Positions 33,862 to 44,385 are shown, counted from the first letter of the stretch. The stretch: 64,000 nucleotides of DNA from Periplaneta americana (GCF_040183065.1 NC_091131.1:9715800-9779799); one strand, 5' to 3'. Numbers and translations are program-made. Notes: a model not told the origin generated them from the letters alone.

Positions 33862-34344
33862 ACAAAGTTTTAGTATCAATTTCATAAAGTGTTATTGAAT
33901 GTCATGAATTCAGCTACAAAATAGAAGCCGTGAGAAATTAGGTACTTCTTTAATTTGGCATTAAATAATTTTATGTTTTGAGTTTCATTTTTTATATCCA
34001 TAGGGAGGCTATTAAACATTTTTACTGCCATATAACGCACTTCTTTTTGATAGCACGATAGACTAACCGATGGAGTATGAAAGTCATTTTCTTGACGTGT
34101 ATTTATGCTATGAACTGTTGAATTAGTTACAAAGTTTTCACGAGGAAGATTATTAATGGAAAGATATGCTGACAAGCCATGGGCATTATTTGTAGTTTTT
34201 TGAAAATAGTCCTACACGATTCTCTCTTGCTCTCCAATATTTCTCACACATTGTGGGTTTAGAGGAAAGGGCCGGACATCGCTGAAGATGATTCTGATCT
34301 ATTTTTTCCTGAAAACTGCACAATAAGCAAGGTAGTGAAGAAAT

Positions 34345-34715
34345 AATTCCTATTTTTGAATGAATTAAATACTATTATAGTCACAATCATGCCATGGTAT
34401 GAAAGAAAAATTTCACAACCTCGAGCGGGAATCGAACCTGCGACTTCCTGTTCTCCGGTCGGGAGCTCTACCACTGAGCTATCGAGTTCGTCTCACGCCA
34501 AAGGCTCGGAATTATCCTTTCATACTGGCGACTCTGTTATAGAGTACTGTCCATAGTGCCTGACCGAAGAACAGGAAGTCGCAGGTTCGATTCCCGCTCA
34601 AGGTTGTGAAATTTTTCTTTCACACCATGGCATGATTGTGACTATAATAGTATTTAAATTCATTAATATGTCACATCAACGGACGTATATACGTCACCCA
34701 AACATCGTAAGATGA
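34345..34715. repeat. SINE-3, tRNA-derived, in head-to-head fold-back
   Basis: Left half (- strand) has a tRNA-like head with A box TAGCTCAGTGGTAGAGCTC and B box GGTTCGATTCC. The right half repeats GACCGAAGAACAGGAAGTCG and GCAGGTTCGATTCCCGCTC in + orientation, then GAAATTTTTCTTTCACACCA and the ACACCATGGCATGATTGTGA body. The arms pair over about 110 bp. Another - strand copy is at 35385-35575. Confidence 0.8.
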
Positions 34716-34929
34716 AGATTACAATTCCTATTTTGTTCAAGTGTTATGAAAAATAGTGATGCCCTGTCGGTAATCAAAAGGATGCAACTGGACTTTTCCT
34801 TGTATACTCAGGAATTGCATTTAGTTGTACATTTAGACCCTCACATATTTTATTATTTGAAATTTCGTGGAAATGGTGTGATATTGTATCTTGACATTTT
34901 GAGTTGATTAATCTCTTAACTGCTGGATA

Positions 34930-35042
34930 TGATAAAGTTCAATTCCCATTTGGGCTGATTACCTGATTGGGTTCTTTCAGAGGTTCTCCCCAACTGTAAG
35001 ACGAATCTCAGGTAATCTATGGCGAATCCTATTGCTCTTCTT

Positions 35043-35073
<31 letters not shown>

Positions 35074-35945
35074 GACTTTTCACCTTTAGGAGTTTGTCTT
35101 TTGTTTTGAAAGTTGCCAATCATTCCAATCTCCTGTTTGTAGACCTCAGTCCTCCATTGCATTTATGATATGGGATTTCCATTTCATTGTGGGTCTTCCT
35201 CTTCTTGTTGTACCTTTCGGAGAATATTGCAGAATTTGTTTTGGCTATCGTTCTCCTGGCATTCTCTTCACATGTCCATACCATTGTAATAAAATTGTTT
35301 ATTTTCTAACTTTCTTGTTATAGAGCAATTTATTTCCATTTTGTCCCAAATTTGTTCTCTTCTTTTCAAATGTAATCTACATCTTACGATGTTTGGTGAT
35401 GTATACACGTCCGTTGATGTGACATATTAATGAATTTAAATACTATTATAGTCATAATCATGCCATGGTATGAAAGAAAAATTTTCACAACCTCGAGCAG
35501 GACTTCCTGTTCTCCGGTCAGGCGCTCTACCACTGAGCTATCGAGTTCGTCTCACGCCAAAGGCTTGGAATGCTCTTTCCTTGTGAGTTGTAAACTTCTT
35601 CTCATATAACCTAATTCTACAGTTCTTATTCTGTGTCTTATTTTTTGTGTCACTGGCTACGTTTCAGCTCCACACAACATTATATTTTCTACTAATCTAC
35701 GAAACATTTTTTTTTTTTTACTTACGTTTGAAATATTCTTGTTCCATATTACTCCATGCAAAATTTTTGTTGCCTGTCTTCCCAAAGCAATTTTGCTATC
35801 TACAGTAGCTATATCCTTGTGGCACGTGCCCATTGAGCTTATACATGAGCCAAGATGTTTAAAACTGTCATATTTCCTTATTATTTATTACAGAATTGGA
35901 AACTTCTTTGCCTATAGCCTACACATATACTCCATCTTACTATAA
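34930..35945 (-). mobile_element. LINE reverse-transcriptase fragment (fourth family) with SINE-3 insert
   Basis: In 35576-35900 the - strand reads ATVDSKIALGRQATKILHG and LCGAETWPVTQKIKHRIRT, the position of the GCETWTL region in other LINEs. Upstream of 35385 a further part is found. A SINE-3 copy (35385-35575) lies between them, and a TCT repeat is at 35035-35073. Confidence 0.6.
35385..35575 (-). repeat. SINE-3 copy
   Basis: Contains the body CATTAATATGTCACATCAAC (reverse) and the tRNA-like head TAGCTCAGTGGTAGAGCGCC, but has lost most of the B box region (AGCAGGACTTCC). Confidence 0.75.
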
Positions 35946-36022
35946 TGGATGAATCAATCAATCTTCTTAATGTATCCAGCTGTTTGCTGACAACATAAAG
36001 TCCACTATAGTCCACTGTAGTC

Positions 36023-36280
36023 TTTCTTTTTTTTCATTGGGTTATTTTACGATGCTGTATCAACATCTAGGTTATTTAGCGTCTGAATGAAATGAAGGTG
36101 ATGATGCCGGTGAAATGAATCCGGGGTCCAGCACCGAAAGTTACCCAGCATTTGCTCATATTGGGTTGAGGGAAAACCCCGGAAAAAACCTCAACCAGGT
36201 AACTTGTCCCAACCGGGATTCGAACCCGGGCCACCTGGTTTCGCAGTCAGACGTGCTGACTGTTACTCCACAGGTGTGGA
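36023..36280 (-). repeat. SINE-1, complete copy
   Basis: Flanked by CCACTGTAGTC (36012-36022, 36281-36291). The - strand starts TCCACACCTGTGGAGTAACA, has B box GGGTTCGAATCCC, and ends in an A-rich tail (AAAAAAAAGAAA). Confidence 0.93.
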
Positions 36281-36321
36281 CCACTGTAGTCTATTCAGTT
36301 GTTGTTTTTCACGAGAAATGA

Positions 36322-36580
36322 GTCCACATCTGTGGAGTAATGGTCAGCGCGTCTGGCCACGAAACCAGGTGGCCCGGGTTCGAATCCCGGTCGGGGCAAG
36401 TTACCTGGTTGAGATTTTTTCCGGGGTTTTCCCTCAACCCAATACGAGCAAATGCTGGGTAACTTTCGGTGCTGGACCCCGGACTCATTTCACTGGCATT
36501 ATCACCTTCATTTCATTCAGATGCTAAATAACCTAGATGTTGATAAAGCGTCGTAAAATAACCCAATAAAATAAAAAAAA
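36322..36580 (+). repeat. SINE-1, complete copy in opposite orientation
   Basis: Flanked by ACGAGAAATGA (36311-36321, 36581-36591). The head TCCACATCTGTGGAGTAATG has an A-box-like GGTCAGCGCGTCT; the B box is GGTTCGAATCCC; the tail is AATAAAATAAAAAAAA. Only 30 bp separate it from its inverted neighbour. Confidence 0.93.
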
Positions 36581-36827
36581 ACGAGAAATGAGGGGTATTT
36601 TGATCGGTGTTCATTATAGATGCCTGTTGCTAGTAGCCAGAGTTGGGGTGTAGTCAATATATACTGCAGGGCTGTGTCTTCTGCAACTGGTACTGATGAT
36701 TTTAATTTACTTCTTTTGTGGTTTATGGATGGACAGTATAGAAGAATGTGTTCCAGATCTTCATCATGATTATTACACCACAGACAAGTAGGATTATCAG
36801 AAAGGTGAAATCGGTGTAGGTACAATT

Positions 36828-37051
36828 ACTGATAAATACGAGAAAAATTCGTACCGGCACTAGGAATCGAACCCAGGACTTCTCAGCTCTGCGCGCTGAG
36901 CGCTCTTTACCAACTGAGCCATGCTGGGACACGATCCATGGCGCTGGCCAAACCCCTCTCGTAGTACTGTTTTACAGCCTTACTACCTGCATTTGAGACG
37001 ATACACGTCATATGTATGCAGGAGCGCATATTAAATGACTTTGTGGCCGTA
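36828..37051 (-). repeat. SINE-4, tRNA-derived
   Basis: Flanked by a perfect 15-bp duplication GGTGTAGGTACAATT (36813-36827, 37052-37066). The - strand head reads CATGGCTCAGTTGGTAAAGA (A box) and GGGTTCGATTCC (B box), like a tRNA but followed by SINE body. Single copy here. Confidence 0.9.
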
Positions 37052-37614
37052 GGTGTAGGTACAATTGAGTGACAATGTGACCTGTTCTGGCTCTTGTTAA
37101 AAATGTTTGAACATGTCTGGGCAAGTTTTTGTACATTTCCAGGTCATTTGGTTTCTTTTGTACAGACTGTAAAATTTTTCCTTTGTCAGAAGAGAGCCAA
37201 TTGTTGATCCATAGGTTTGTAAAATGAGACTTTACTGAAGCAAAAGCACTGGATAGAGATATCACTTGAAGAGGTGTTGGTTGCAAATATGTTGCCTGTT
37301 TTGCAATATTATCGACTTTCTCCTTTCCAGGTATACCACAATGACTAGGTATCCATTGAAATGTTATTTCCTTTTGGAGTTCTTTTAGTTTACTTAGTTG
37401 TTTCTGAATTGGAATAATTCTATGTGCATATAGGTTTGGTACATACTTAATTATGTTAAATATAGCCCCCTTGGAGTTGGTAAGTATGCAAATAGATTTT
37501 TCAGAAATTTGAGTAACACACTGAAGAGCAGCATCAATAGCTAGCAATTCAGTGTCAAGACTGGAGGAGGATGAACATGGTATGAAATAACGTAGTGTTA
37601 ATGAATAATTACCA

Positions 37615-38660
37615 ACATGTGTTGTTATCTAATGCCGGGCTTTGGCAACGAAGCCATTAGCGTTCTTGCTCTCCAATATTTCTCTGTGGTGGATCCATCA
37701 GGTAGAACTTCACAGGTTATGACATGATCTTCAGTCATTTCTTCTTCTTTGTTGCATAGAGGGCAATTTGTATTTGTGTAAATTCCTATTTTATTCAAGT
37801 GTTTGGCCAAATAATCGCGTTCTGTAAGCAGTCTGAATTTTGCTACTGCAGATTTACGTGGGATTTCTGGAATAATTTCTGTTTTTTTTTATTAACATGC
37901 TCCATTTTTTATCTTTGGCTTTGGTACATAGTGCTTGGTTTTGCTTGATTTTATATTTATTTTTAATTAGTCTTTTGATGGATGTAAAAGGCAGGCTTGT
38001 ATTTATATTCTGAATTAAATTGGATCCTTTTTTGGCAAGAAAGTCAGCAGATTCATTTCCAGCAATTCCGCAATGTGTAGGTATCCATTGCAATTGAATT
38101 CTTTTCTGTAGTTTTTGAAGTTGTTGGGTCATTTTGTGACATTCTTTAATTTGGATTGACATCATTTTATATGAATTTATTGCATATAATGCTGCTTTAG
38201 AACCAGAGAGAATGACAGCATTTTGAAATTTATCTATTCTGTATAGTAGGTGTTGGAGTGAGATATGAATAGCCATTATTTCCGCATCAAAATTTGTTGT
38301 ATGATATCCTGCTGGTTGATAAAATGAGAATAACTCACACGTAATTCCTGATCCTGAGTTGTTATCGATAGTAGACCCATCTGTGTAGATATGTAACCAT
38401 TCTTCTGGTGGGTATCTATTGTTCACAGCTTCCAATGCCAGCGCTTTTATTACAGGTTTGGAAGTTTCAGATTTTGTAACTGGTTCTTCTAAATCTAGTT
38501 GAATGTTAATTGGTTCGAAGGTTAGAGGGTTTTCTCTGTTTAAAATGTTTTCTTTAGATTTAGGGAGATTCAATTCTGTTTTTATTTCCGTGACTTTGGA
38601 CAGGAAACTTGTTTGTGTTTTCAACTTGGTTGAAAATGGGGAAAAAAGACTATTACCAAC
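37615..38660 (-). mobile_element. RNase H LINE (family C), 5'-truncated
   Basis: The - strand encodes LHIYTDGSTIDNNSGSGITC, DAEIMAIHISLQHLL, VILSGSKAALYAINS and QWIPTHCGIAGNESADFLAK, the RNase H D-E-(S)-D pattern in which the third acidic residue has become Ser/Gly (LSGSKA for LSDSKA). The zinc-knuckle tail CPLCNKEEEMTEDHVITC follows. The 3' end is AACAAC. Direct repeats of GTTAATGAATAATTAC lie on both sides (37599, 38674, 38694). Confidence 0.88.
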
Positions 38661-38807
38661 ATGTTATGTTGTAGTGTTAATGAATAATTACTAGTGTTAA
38701 TGAATAATTACCAACATGTGTTGACTAATTAATTAAGTTTGTGTTGTAGAACCGTAATTTTGGTAATCAACCTTATTTTTAATATTAATAAAAAATGTAT
38801 ATTGCAG

Positions 38808-39065
38808 GCTGTTACGTGTACAGCGCAGAATCAACAAAGGCTTTGAAGTGTTTGAATACTACGCGAACAATCAGTGGGACTTCAAGAATGAAAACGTTGT
38901 GCAGTTAAGAAAAATAATTAATGAGCGGGAAAGAAGATGCTTCAAAATTGACGGGGACGAACTGGACCTCGACATATATATTACGGACTGCATCCTGGCG
39001 GCTCGTCAGTATATCCTCAACGAACCCCTTGAAACACTGCCAGCAGCCAGAAGACATATGAAAAT
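38808..39065 (+). CDS. FAR: Fatty acyl-CoA reductase 1, sterile/FAR_C domain exon
   Basis: Reads LLRVQRRINKGFEVFEYYAN, NQWDFKNENVVQLRKIINER, FKIDGDELDLDIYITDCILA, ARQYILNEPLETLPAARRHM. The blocks EYYxxNQWxFxNxN and LDLxxYI...GxRQYxLxE...LPxARR are the FAR C-terminal domain. Acceptor TATATTGCAG, donor GTGAGT; 258 nt with phase 2 on both sides, the same length and phase as the FAR2 exon at 61283-61540. Confidence 0.96.
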
Positions 39066-39182
39066 GTGAGTTCAAGACTTCATGAAATGCTTGTTTTCTA
39101 AATCCATTTACTGTACTGTACCATGAAGCTTTAGTCCTATTGGCATTTGAATGTCATGGTAAAGTTTAACTGATAATCGAAT

Positions 39183-39590
39183 ATGTTGTTGTTGTTTTCT
39201 AATGCCAGGCATTTGACAATAAAGTCATTTGACCTCTTGCACTACAATATTTTTCAAAGATATTATCATGGTCAGCCACTGAAGCACAGATTTTGAGGTG
39301 TTCCGAATCCATTTCTTGGTTTGAGTTGCACAATGGACAGTTAGGGGACTGATATATTCCAATTCTATGCAGGTGTTTGGCCAAACAATCATGGCCTGTT
39401 TCCAATCTAAATGCAGCTACAGACGATTTTCGTGGTAAATCGGGAATTAACTGTGGATTATGATGCAGAGAGTTCCATTTTTTCCCTTGAGATTGTGTTA
39501 TCAAATTTTGTTTGTTGAAGTCTAAGTATGTAGATTTAATAAATCTCTTCACAGAGTAATACGTAGATTTAGTAACAGGTCTGTAAGTAG
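39183..39590 (-). mobile_element. LINE family C, 3' fragment
   Basis: AACAAC-type 3' end at 39183. The - strand reads STYLDFNKQNLITQSQGKKW, LPRKSSVAAFRLETGHDCLA and CPLCNSNQEMDSEHLKIC. Lies just after a FAR1 exon; dead, 5'-truncated. Confidence 0.88.
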
Positions 39591-39972
39591 TGATAATCGA
39601 ATATAAAAGTCATTTTCAAGATTTGTTTCTGGAGGTAGCTCATGAATAGAATCAGGTATTAGATTTGCAGTTTTATTTTAGTCAGTTTTCTTTATTGAGG
39701 ATTTATTCATTATCAATAATATGTGAATTATCATTTGACATCCAGAGCTGCATAAACAAAATACATAGAAAACATCAAAGACAAAATACATAGAAAATAT
39801 CAAAAGGATACAAACAACTCTGGATACATACATTTACGGTTCCCATATGTCCCGTAAGATACAGGAACATTCCTATATTGCTAATGTGTCCCACTGTTCC
39901 GAAAGAGATCTTCAGGTCATGTTTTTGCACCGTATTTAAAAATAAAGGACTGAAAAAAACAAAACTGGGAAT

Positions 39973-40515
39973 ATGTTGTTGTTTTCTAATGCCAGGCGTT
40001 TGACAATAAAGTCATTTGACCTCTTGCACTCCAATATTTTTCAAAGATATTATCATGACCAGCCACTGAAGCACAGATTTTGAGGTGTTCCGAATCCATT
40101 TCTTGGTTTGAGTTGCACAATGGGCAGTTAGGGGACTGATATATTCCAATTCTATGCAGGTGTTTGGCCAAACAATCATGGCCTGTTGCCAATCTAAATA
40201 CAGCTACAGACGATTTTCGTGGTAAATCGGGAATTAACTGTAGATTATGATGCAGAGAGTTCCATTTTTTCCCTTGAGAATGTGTTATCAAATTTTGTTT
40301 GTTGAAGTCTAAGTATGTAGATTTAATAAATCTCTTCACAGAGTAATACGTAGATTTAGTAACAGGTCTGTAAGTAGCAGTGCTGCCCTTCTTTGCTAAA
40401 GCATCTGCATTCTCGTTTCCCAGGATTCCACAATGGGATGGTATCCATTGGAATACAATTCTTTTATTGAGTGATATTAATTGAGAGAGCATTTTAGTTA
40501 TTTCTGCTGCTTGAG
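39973..40515 (-). mobile_element. LINE family C, second 3' fragment
   Basis: The - strand at 40490-39986 reads FQWIPSHCGILGNENADALA (end of RNase H), STYLDFNKQNLITHSQGKKW and CPLCNSNQEMDSEHLKIC. Nearly the same sequence as 39183-39590 but longer at its 5' side, where PLE sequence begins. Confidence 0.88.
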
Positions 40516-40722
40516 ATGAAATATATATACACACAAAAACACATCCAAACGAAATTCTCAACACACAACTCAATTTCAGAACATACACACTCTTTAACTC
40601 CACATTACACTACACAAACACACCCCCACAGGAAACACAAAGAAAAGGTGCCAAGACCAGCAACAACCGTTCTGAAGATGGCCGATAACAGGCTGAAACA
40701 TGTTAACGAAGTAATGTAAAAT
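40516..40722 (+). mobile_element. PLE 3' end, family C hammerhead
   Basis: Carries a diverged PLE endonuclease tail (KHIQTKFSTHNSISEHTHSL in one frame, i.e. ILNTQLNFRTYTLF in another), then a hammerhead, then TTAACACGAGAAAGGACAC. Joined directly to LINE family C. Confidence 0.8.
40667..40711 (+). ncRNA. Hammerhead ribozyme motif, family C
   Basis: CGTT-CTGAAGA-TGGCCGATAACAGGCT-GAAA-CATGTTA-ACG. Stem I CGT/ACG region, stem II GGCC/GGCT with one G-U, palindromic stem III CATG. Core CUGAAGA/GAAA intact; the stems differ from family A but still pair. Confidence 0.75.
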
Positions 40723-40896
40723 TTAACACGAGAAAGGACACATAATACGTTTTTCGAAACACAATTATTGTTTCAAGAAATCCATTCTTCAAAAAAATAC
40801 TGTACAAGTAATTGATTTATAAGAGTTATTCTCAGGTGAAACTGTTTTGTAAGGATTAATTTTCAATTCATTTTGTTCAATTTATTCCTTAATTTA

Positions 40897-41455
40897 TTTT
40901 AGTAGGTTATTTTTCGACACTTTATCAACTTAGGATTCTTCACCTGACATAATTAGGAACATTAAATCCAGACGCTTGAGACGGGCAGGGCACGTAGCAC
41001 GTATGGGCGAATCCAGAAATGCATATAGAGTGTTAGTTGGGAGGCCGGCGGGAAAAAGACCTTTGGGAGGACCGAGACGTAGATGGGAGGATAATATTAA
41101 AATGGATTTGAGGGAGGTGGGATATGATGGTAGAGACTGGATTAATCTTGCTCAGGATAGGGATCAATGGCGGGCTTATGTGAGGGCGGCAATGAACTTC
41201 CGGGTTCCTTAAAAGCCAATAAGTAAGTAAGTAAGTTATCAACTTAGGTTATTTAGCGTCTGAATGAAATGAAGGTGATGCCGGTGAAATGAGTCCGGGG
41301 TCCAGCACCGAAAGTTATCAGCATTTGCTCATATTGGGTTGAGGGAAAACCCCGGAAAAAACCTCAACCAGGTAACTTGCCCCGACCAGGAATCGAACCT
41401 GGGTCACCTGGTTTCGCGGCCAGACGCACTAACCGTTACTCCACAGGTGTGGACT
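40897..41455 (-). repeat. SINE-1 copy split by an RTE-like fragment
   Basis: SINE-1 body at 40897-40934 and the remainder, with tRNA-like head and B box GGTTCGATTCC, at 41236-41455. The separation is caused by an insertion with a 13-bp duplication. Confidence 0.9.
40935..41235 (+). mobile_element. RTE-like LINE (copy f), 301-bp 3' end
   Basis: Flanked by TTATCAACTTAGG (40922-40934, 41236-41248). Encodes [20 protein letters not shown] and [19 protein letters not shown] to the stop, then an AAGT tail. A very short 5'-truncated insertion. Confidence 0.93.
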
Positions 41456-41799
41456 TTATTCCTTAAGTAATTTATTTTCGATAATAGTATTTAATTTGAT
41501 TTAATACTATTGTTTTAATCTGTTCAATGATAATACCGGTAAGGAGAAGCATGATGAAAAATATAAACGTACATCTTGATTAGACAACATTTAACAATAG
41601 CCTACCTATATAACTGAGAAATATAATTTATGGTGATCACTTTCACGTGTTAATACTGAACCAAGTTCATAAATATTTTTTAATCAGTGCTGAGTGTCCC
41701 ATATTCTTTTCTGAAGTTTCTGAAAACCCTGTATTACATTAAAAATTAAAAATACAAATGTAATAGAAAATTATTTTTTCATTGACTGTCTTGTTTCAG

Positions 41800-41962
41800 C
41801 ATGTACTGGGTGGATGTGATAGCCAAGCTGATCTTCTGGGGCCTTCTGCTTTGGACACTTGCATCATGGTCAGAAAATATCTTAGATGCAATCAAAGGCA
41901 TGTTCAACATGGTTGGCTACATTGTATCATCCGGAGGATCGAAGATGACACTGGGTCATTAA
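41800..41962 (+). CDS. FAR: Fatty acyl-CoA reductase 1, last exon
   Basis: Reads MYWVDVIAKLIFWGLLLWTL, ASWSENILDAIKGMFNMVGY, IVSSGGSKMTLGH and a TAA stop. The WVDVIAKLIFWGLLLW run is the C-terminal hydrophobic helix found in most insect FARs, likely a membrane anchor. Acceptor CTTGTTTCAG; phase 2 in. With the five upstream exons it closes an unbroken 1113-nt frame (370 codons plus stop), shorter than a whole FAR of roughly 500 residues by the missing N-terminus. Confidence 0.93.
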
Positions 41963-42360
41963 TGAAGTTACAATTTACGACCATCTACATGAGTCACCTC
42001 ACATCACGACCTCTTGAAAAACGAGGTTCAGTCATGGTTTACCACAATGTAATTACTCGAGACTTAACCGCTGTCCCCAAAACAATAGCATTCTATGGGC
42101 AGACATGACAATGGCCATGTTTAACTTGTGAGAAAGTTGTGTTTGTTTGGGAATGTAAACTACAATTTCACCAAATGACTAGCGATATCCTTCATGGCCA
42201 AAGAATGTACATAGGTACCTTTGTTGTCACTTGATTTCGCGTTTATCTATAAATACATATTTAACAGTATTACCAACATATTCAGGAGTTAAATAATAAT
42301 AGAATATGAACATGAATCCTAAGTTTGCAATAAAAGGTAAAATTTAATCCTGTAATTTAT
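41963..42360 (+). terminator. FAR1 3' UTR with possible poly(A) signal
   Basis: Non-coding sequence after the FAR1 stop. AATAAA at 42329-42334 (TTTGCAATAAAAGG) is the first clear poly(A) signal. The actual end of the transcript cannot be read from sequence alone. Confidence 0.45.
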
Positions 42361-43420
42361 AGATTTATGAAATAATTTCTGCTCAGAGTAACACATGTTT
42401 GTGAGTTGCATCAATATTGTCATCGTGAAGTGATAGAGAAGAATTTTTGTTATTTAATAACAATTTTATATAACTCTTTATAAATAGAAAGAATACCAAG
42501 TATCAATAGGTTATATACTAACCTATAATATTTCATAATGACAAAAATGAAATACAAAATTATAACTAAAAAATAAGTAGGCTAAATAAAAAAATACAAA
42601 AAAGAATTAACTTAATGATGTATTTACACTGACCTGTTCGAATAATTATTTTAACCCATAAGGATAAAAACTTCTGAAAATGGATGCAACCACTTATAAA
42701 TACTGCAGATAATTTTTCCATTTATTCTGTAAGAAATTTGATGTTGGTTTAAAAAATAATTGAATCGTGTAATTATTAACAGCAGTGAAATAATTATAAC
42801 CCAAAATTCAGCAACTTCAAAGAATGGGTAATGAAGATAAGTTGTGCATGTGTATTACCCGTGAGTCTATAGCACTGAAATAAGCTTAAGTCTTGACTTA
42901 AGTATTGTTACAACATTGCTCAAATAAGCCTACATAACTATAGAGTACTGGCAGCAACAGTTCCCTCGCAGATTGTCATTTTGTTGAGGGCAAAATCAAC
43001 ATATCTGCATTGATATCAATGTTATTGTTTTTTATTATTTTATTTGTTATGGTGATATACTACATTAGAGGCAGCTTCCAGTCATTAAATAGTGTTAATA
43101 TTTTGACATTCACCAAATCACTGGCATGATCATCATCATACACATTTTCTTACATTATGAGGGTCTACATTTTTTTATTTTATGTTTCTAGAGTAGTATA
43201 TTACATTTACACTGGACAGCAAGCTATGGGTATTCAGGGTGTAAACAGTATAGGTCTACAAAACAAACAGCTTTTTATGCAGATTCCTTGATAAAAAAGA
43301 GAATATTCCTATAATAACGAAGTAGGCCTGTATATCTCATACCATAGGCCTACTAATAAAACTAAATATTTAGGAAAGTCATTACAAAAGATTAAAACAG
43401 AAGCAAAAATAAATAATACC

Positions 43421-43423
<3 letters not shown>
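42361..43423. other. No gene recognised
   Basis: AT-rich sequence, possibly an extended 3' UTR or intergenic. No element recognised. Confidence 0.4.
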
Positions 43424-43480
<57 letters not shown>

Positions 43481-43481
43481 T
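43424..43481. repeat. (TAA)n microsatellite
   Basis: Uninterrupted TAA repeat, about 19 units, next to a mini-PLE. Confidence 0.97.
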
Positions 43482-43527
43482 AGGAATATGTATGATAAGA
43501 CTTTCTTGTGTTATTCTAACGTACCTT

Positions 43528-43567
43528 GTTTACATGTTTCGACCTTTTATGGGTCATCCTCAGAACT
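43528..43567 (-). ncRNA. Hammerhead motif, family B (reverse)
   Basis: On the - strand: GTT-CTGAGGA-TGACCCATAAAAGGTC-GAAA-CATGTA-AAC. Stem I GTT/AAC with an outer ACC/GGT, stem II GACC/GGTC, stem III CATG. Core complete. Confidence 0.78.
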
Positions 43568-43728
43568 GGTCGTTGTTGGTCTTGGCACCTCTTGTTTTTT
43601 TCCTGTGAGGGCAAATTCTCAACACACACCTCAATTTCAGAAAACACTCGCTCTTTGACTCTACATTACACCACACGAACACACCCTCACGGAAACAAAA
43701 CAAGAGGTGCCAAGATCAACAACGATCA

Positions 43729-43772
43729 GTTCTGAGGATGACCCATAAGAGGTCGAAACATGTAAACAAGGT
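43729..43772 (+). ncRNA. Hammerhead motif, family B
   Basis: GTT-CTGAGGA-TGACCCATAAGAGGTC-GAAA-CATGTA-AAC, the + strand partner of the preceding motif. Stem II GACC/GGTC and the core are complete. Confidence 0.78.
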
Positions 43773-44087
43773 ATGTTAGAATTTAACCAAGAAAGTCTTA
43801 TCATACATATTCCGAAGTGATACAGTGTTAAAAGTTGTGTAATCAAGATGAATAATATTTATTTATTTGTCATAAACCAGTATACAAAACCTGAATATGA
43901 TATCGTCAGATTGCATACTGCAATATATGCATGCACACATACACTCACACACGTACAAACAAATAAATTTAGCACTAATAAACATAGACAAATCTAAAAA
44001 AATGTAAGAAAATACAGAAACACTGACAAATAAAGAGAGTATGATGCAGATTGACACATTTATACAAAGACAAAAAGAAAAATTAAA

Positions 44088-44385
44088 TAATTGATTAAAT
44101 GGCGATCTTACTCGTGTTAATTATGTAAGCATGTGCGGCTTACAGCTGTTTCAATTTCAGAACACACACACTATTTGACACAACTCTTCATCACACGAAC
44201 GCACCCACACAACAGGCAGCGAAGTTGAGATAGTGCTGAGATCTAGTAGGCTCTGAGGATGGTGTCGAATAGCACCGAAACAGCTGTAAGCCGCACATGC
44301 TTACATAATTAACACGAGTAAAATCGCCATTTAATCAATTATTTATATTCAAGTGTTAAAGTAGTGTACGAAAGATTCAACATGG
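44088..44385 (+). mobile_element. Fold-back mini Penelope-like element, family A
   Basis: 298 bp with a perfect 12-bp duplication AGAAAAATTAAA (44076-44087, 44386-44397). The left arm is the reversed tail plus half a reversed hammerhead, cut at GAAA. Then comes the PLE endonuclease 3' end in + orientation (FRTHTLFDTTLHHTNAPTQQ), a complete + hammerhead and the tail. Confidence 0.9.
44248..44292 (+). ncRNA. Hammerhead ribozyme motif, family A
   Basis: AGGCT-CTGAGGA-TGGTGTCGAATAGCACC-GAAA-CAGCTGTA-AGCC. Identical in core and stems to 19131-19176. Confidence 0.85.

Larger units (their letters stand above)
33330..34255 (-). mobile_element. LINE C-terminal fragment (CR1/jockey-like), split by a mini-PLE
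   Basis: The - strand at 34175-33882 reads LSINNLPRENFVTNSTVHSI, NTRQENDFHTPSVSLSCYQK and VRYMAVKMFNSLPMDIKNET, the conserved end of many CR1/jockey-type proteins (NTR...K.F N.LP..I). Its 3' flank is cut by a mini-PLE at 33495-33861 and continues to about 33330. Confidence 0.75.
35951..37590 (-). mobile_element. RNase H LINE (family B) carrying three SINE insertions
   Basis: 3' end with AATC repeats at 35951. The - strand has CLWCNNHDEDLEHILLYC (36750-36810), LPRHVQTFLTRARTGH, FQWIPSHCGIPGKEKVDN and ELLAIDAALQ-type RNase H text (37008-37570). Removing the SINEs at 36023-36280, 36322-36580 and 36828-37051, each with its own target duplication, restores the line of the element. 5'-truncated. 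Confidence 0.92.
43485..43835 (+). mobile_element. Fold-back mini Penelope-like element, family B
   Basis: The left arm ATGTATGATAAGACTTTCTT, reversed hammerhead and TGGCACCTCTTGTTTT face a right arm with AACAAGAGGTGCCAAGAT, + hammerhead and AAGAAAGTCTTATCATACAT. The arms are inverted repeats around a short piece of PLE endonuclease 3' end (NSTHTSISENTRSLT frame). No clear target duplication on the microsatellite side. Confidence 0.82.

Noticed and set aside
34420..34500. tRNA-like sequence with good A and B boxes
   Set aside because: It continues into SINE-3 body and is repeated in inverted form; not a true tRNA gene. The tRNA-like parts at 5760, 36230, 36360, 36870, 45920, 47300, 57800 and 63480 are rejected for the same reason.
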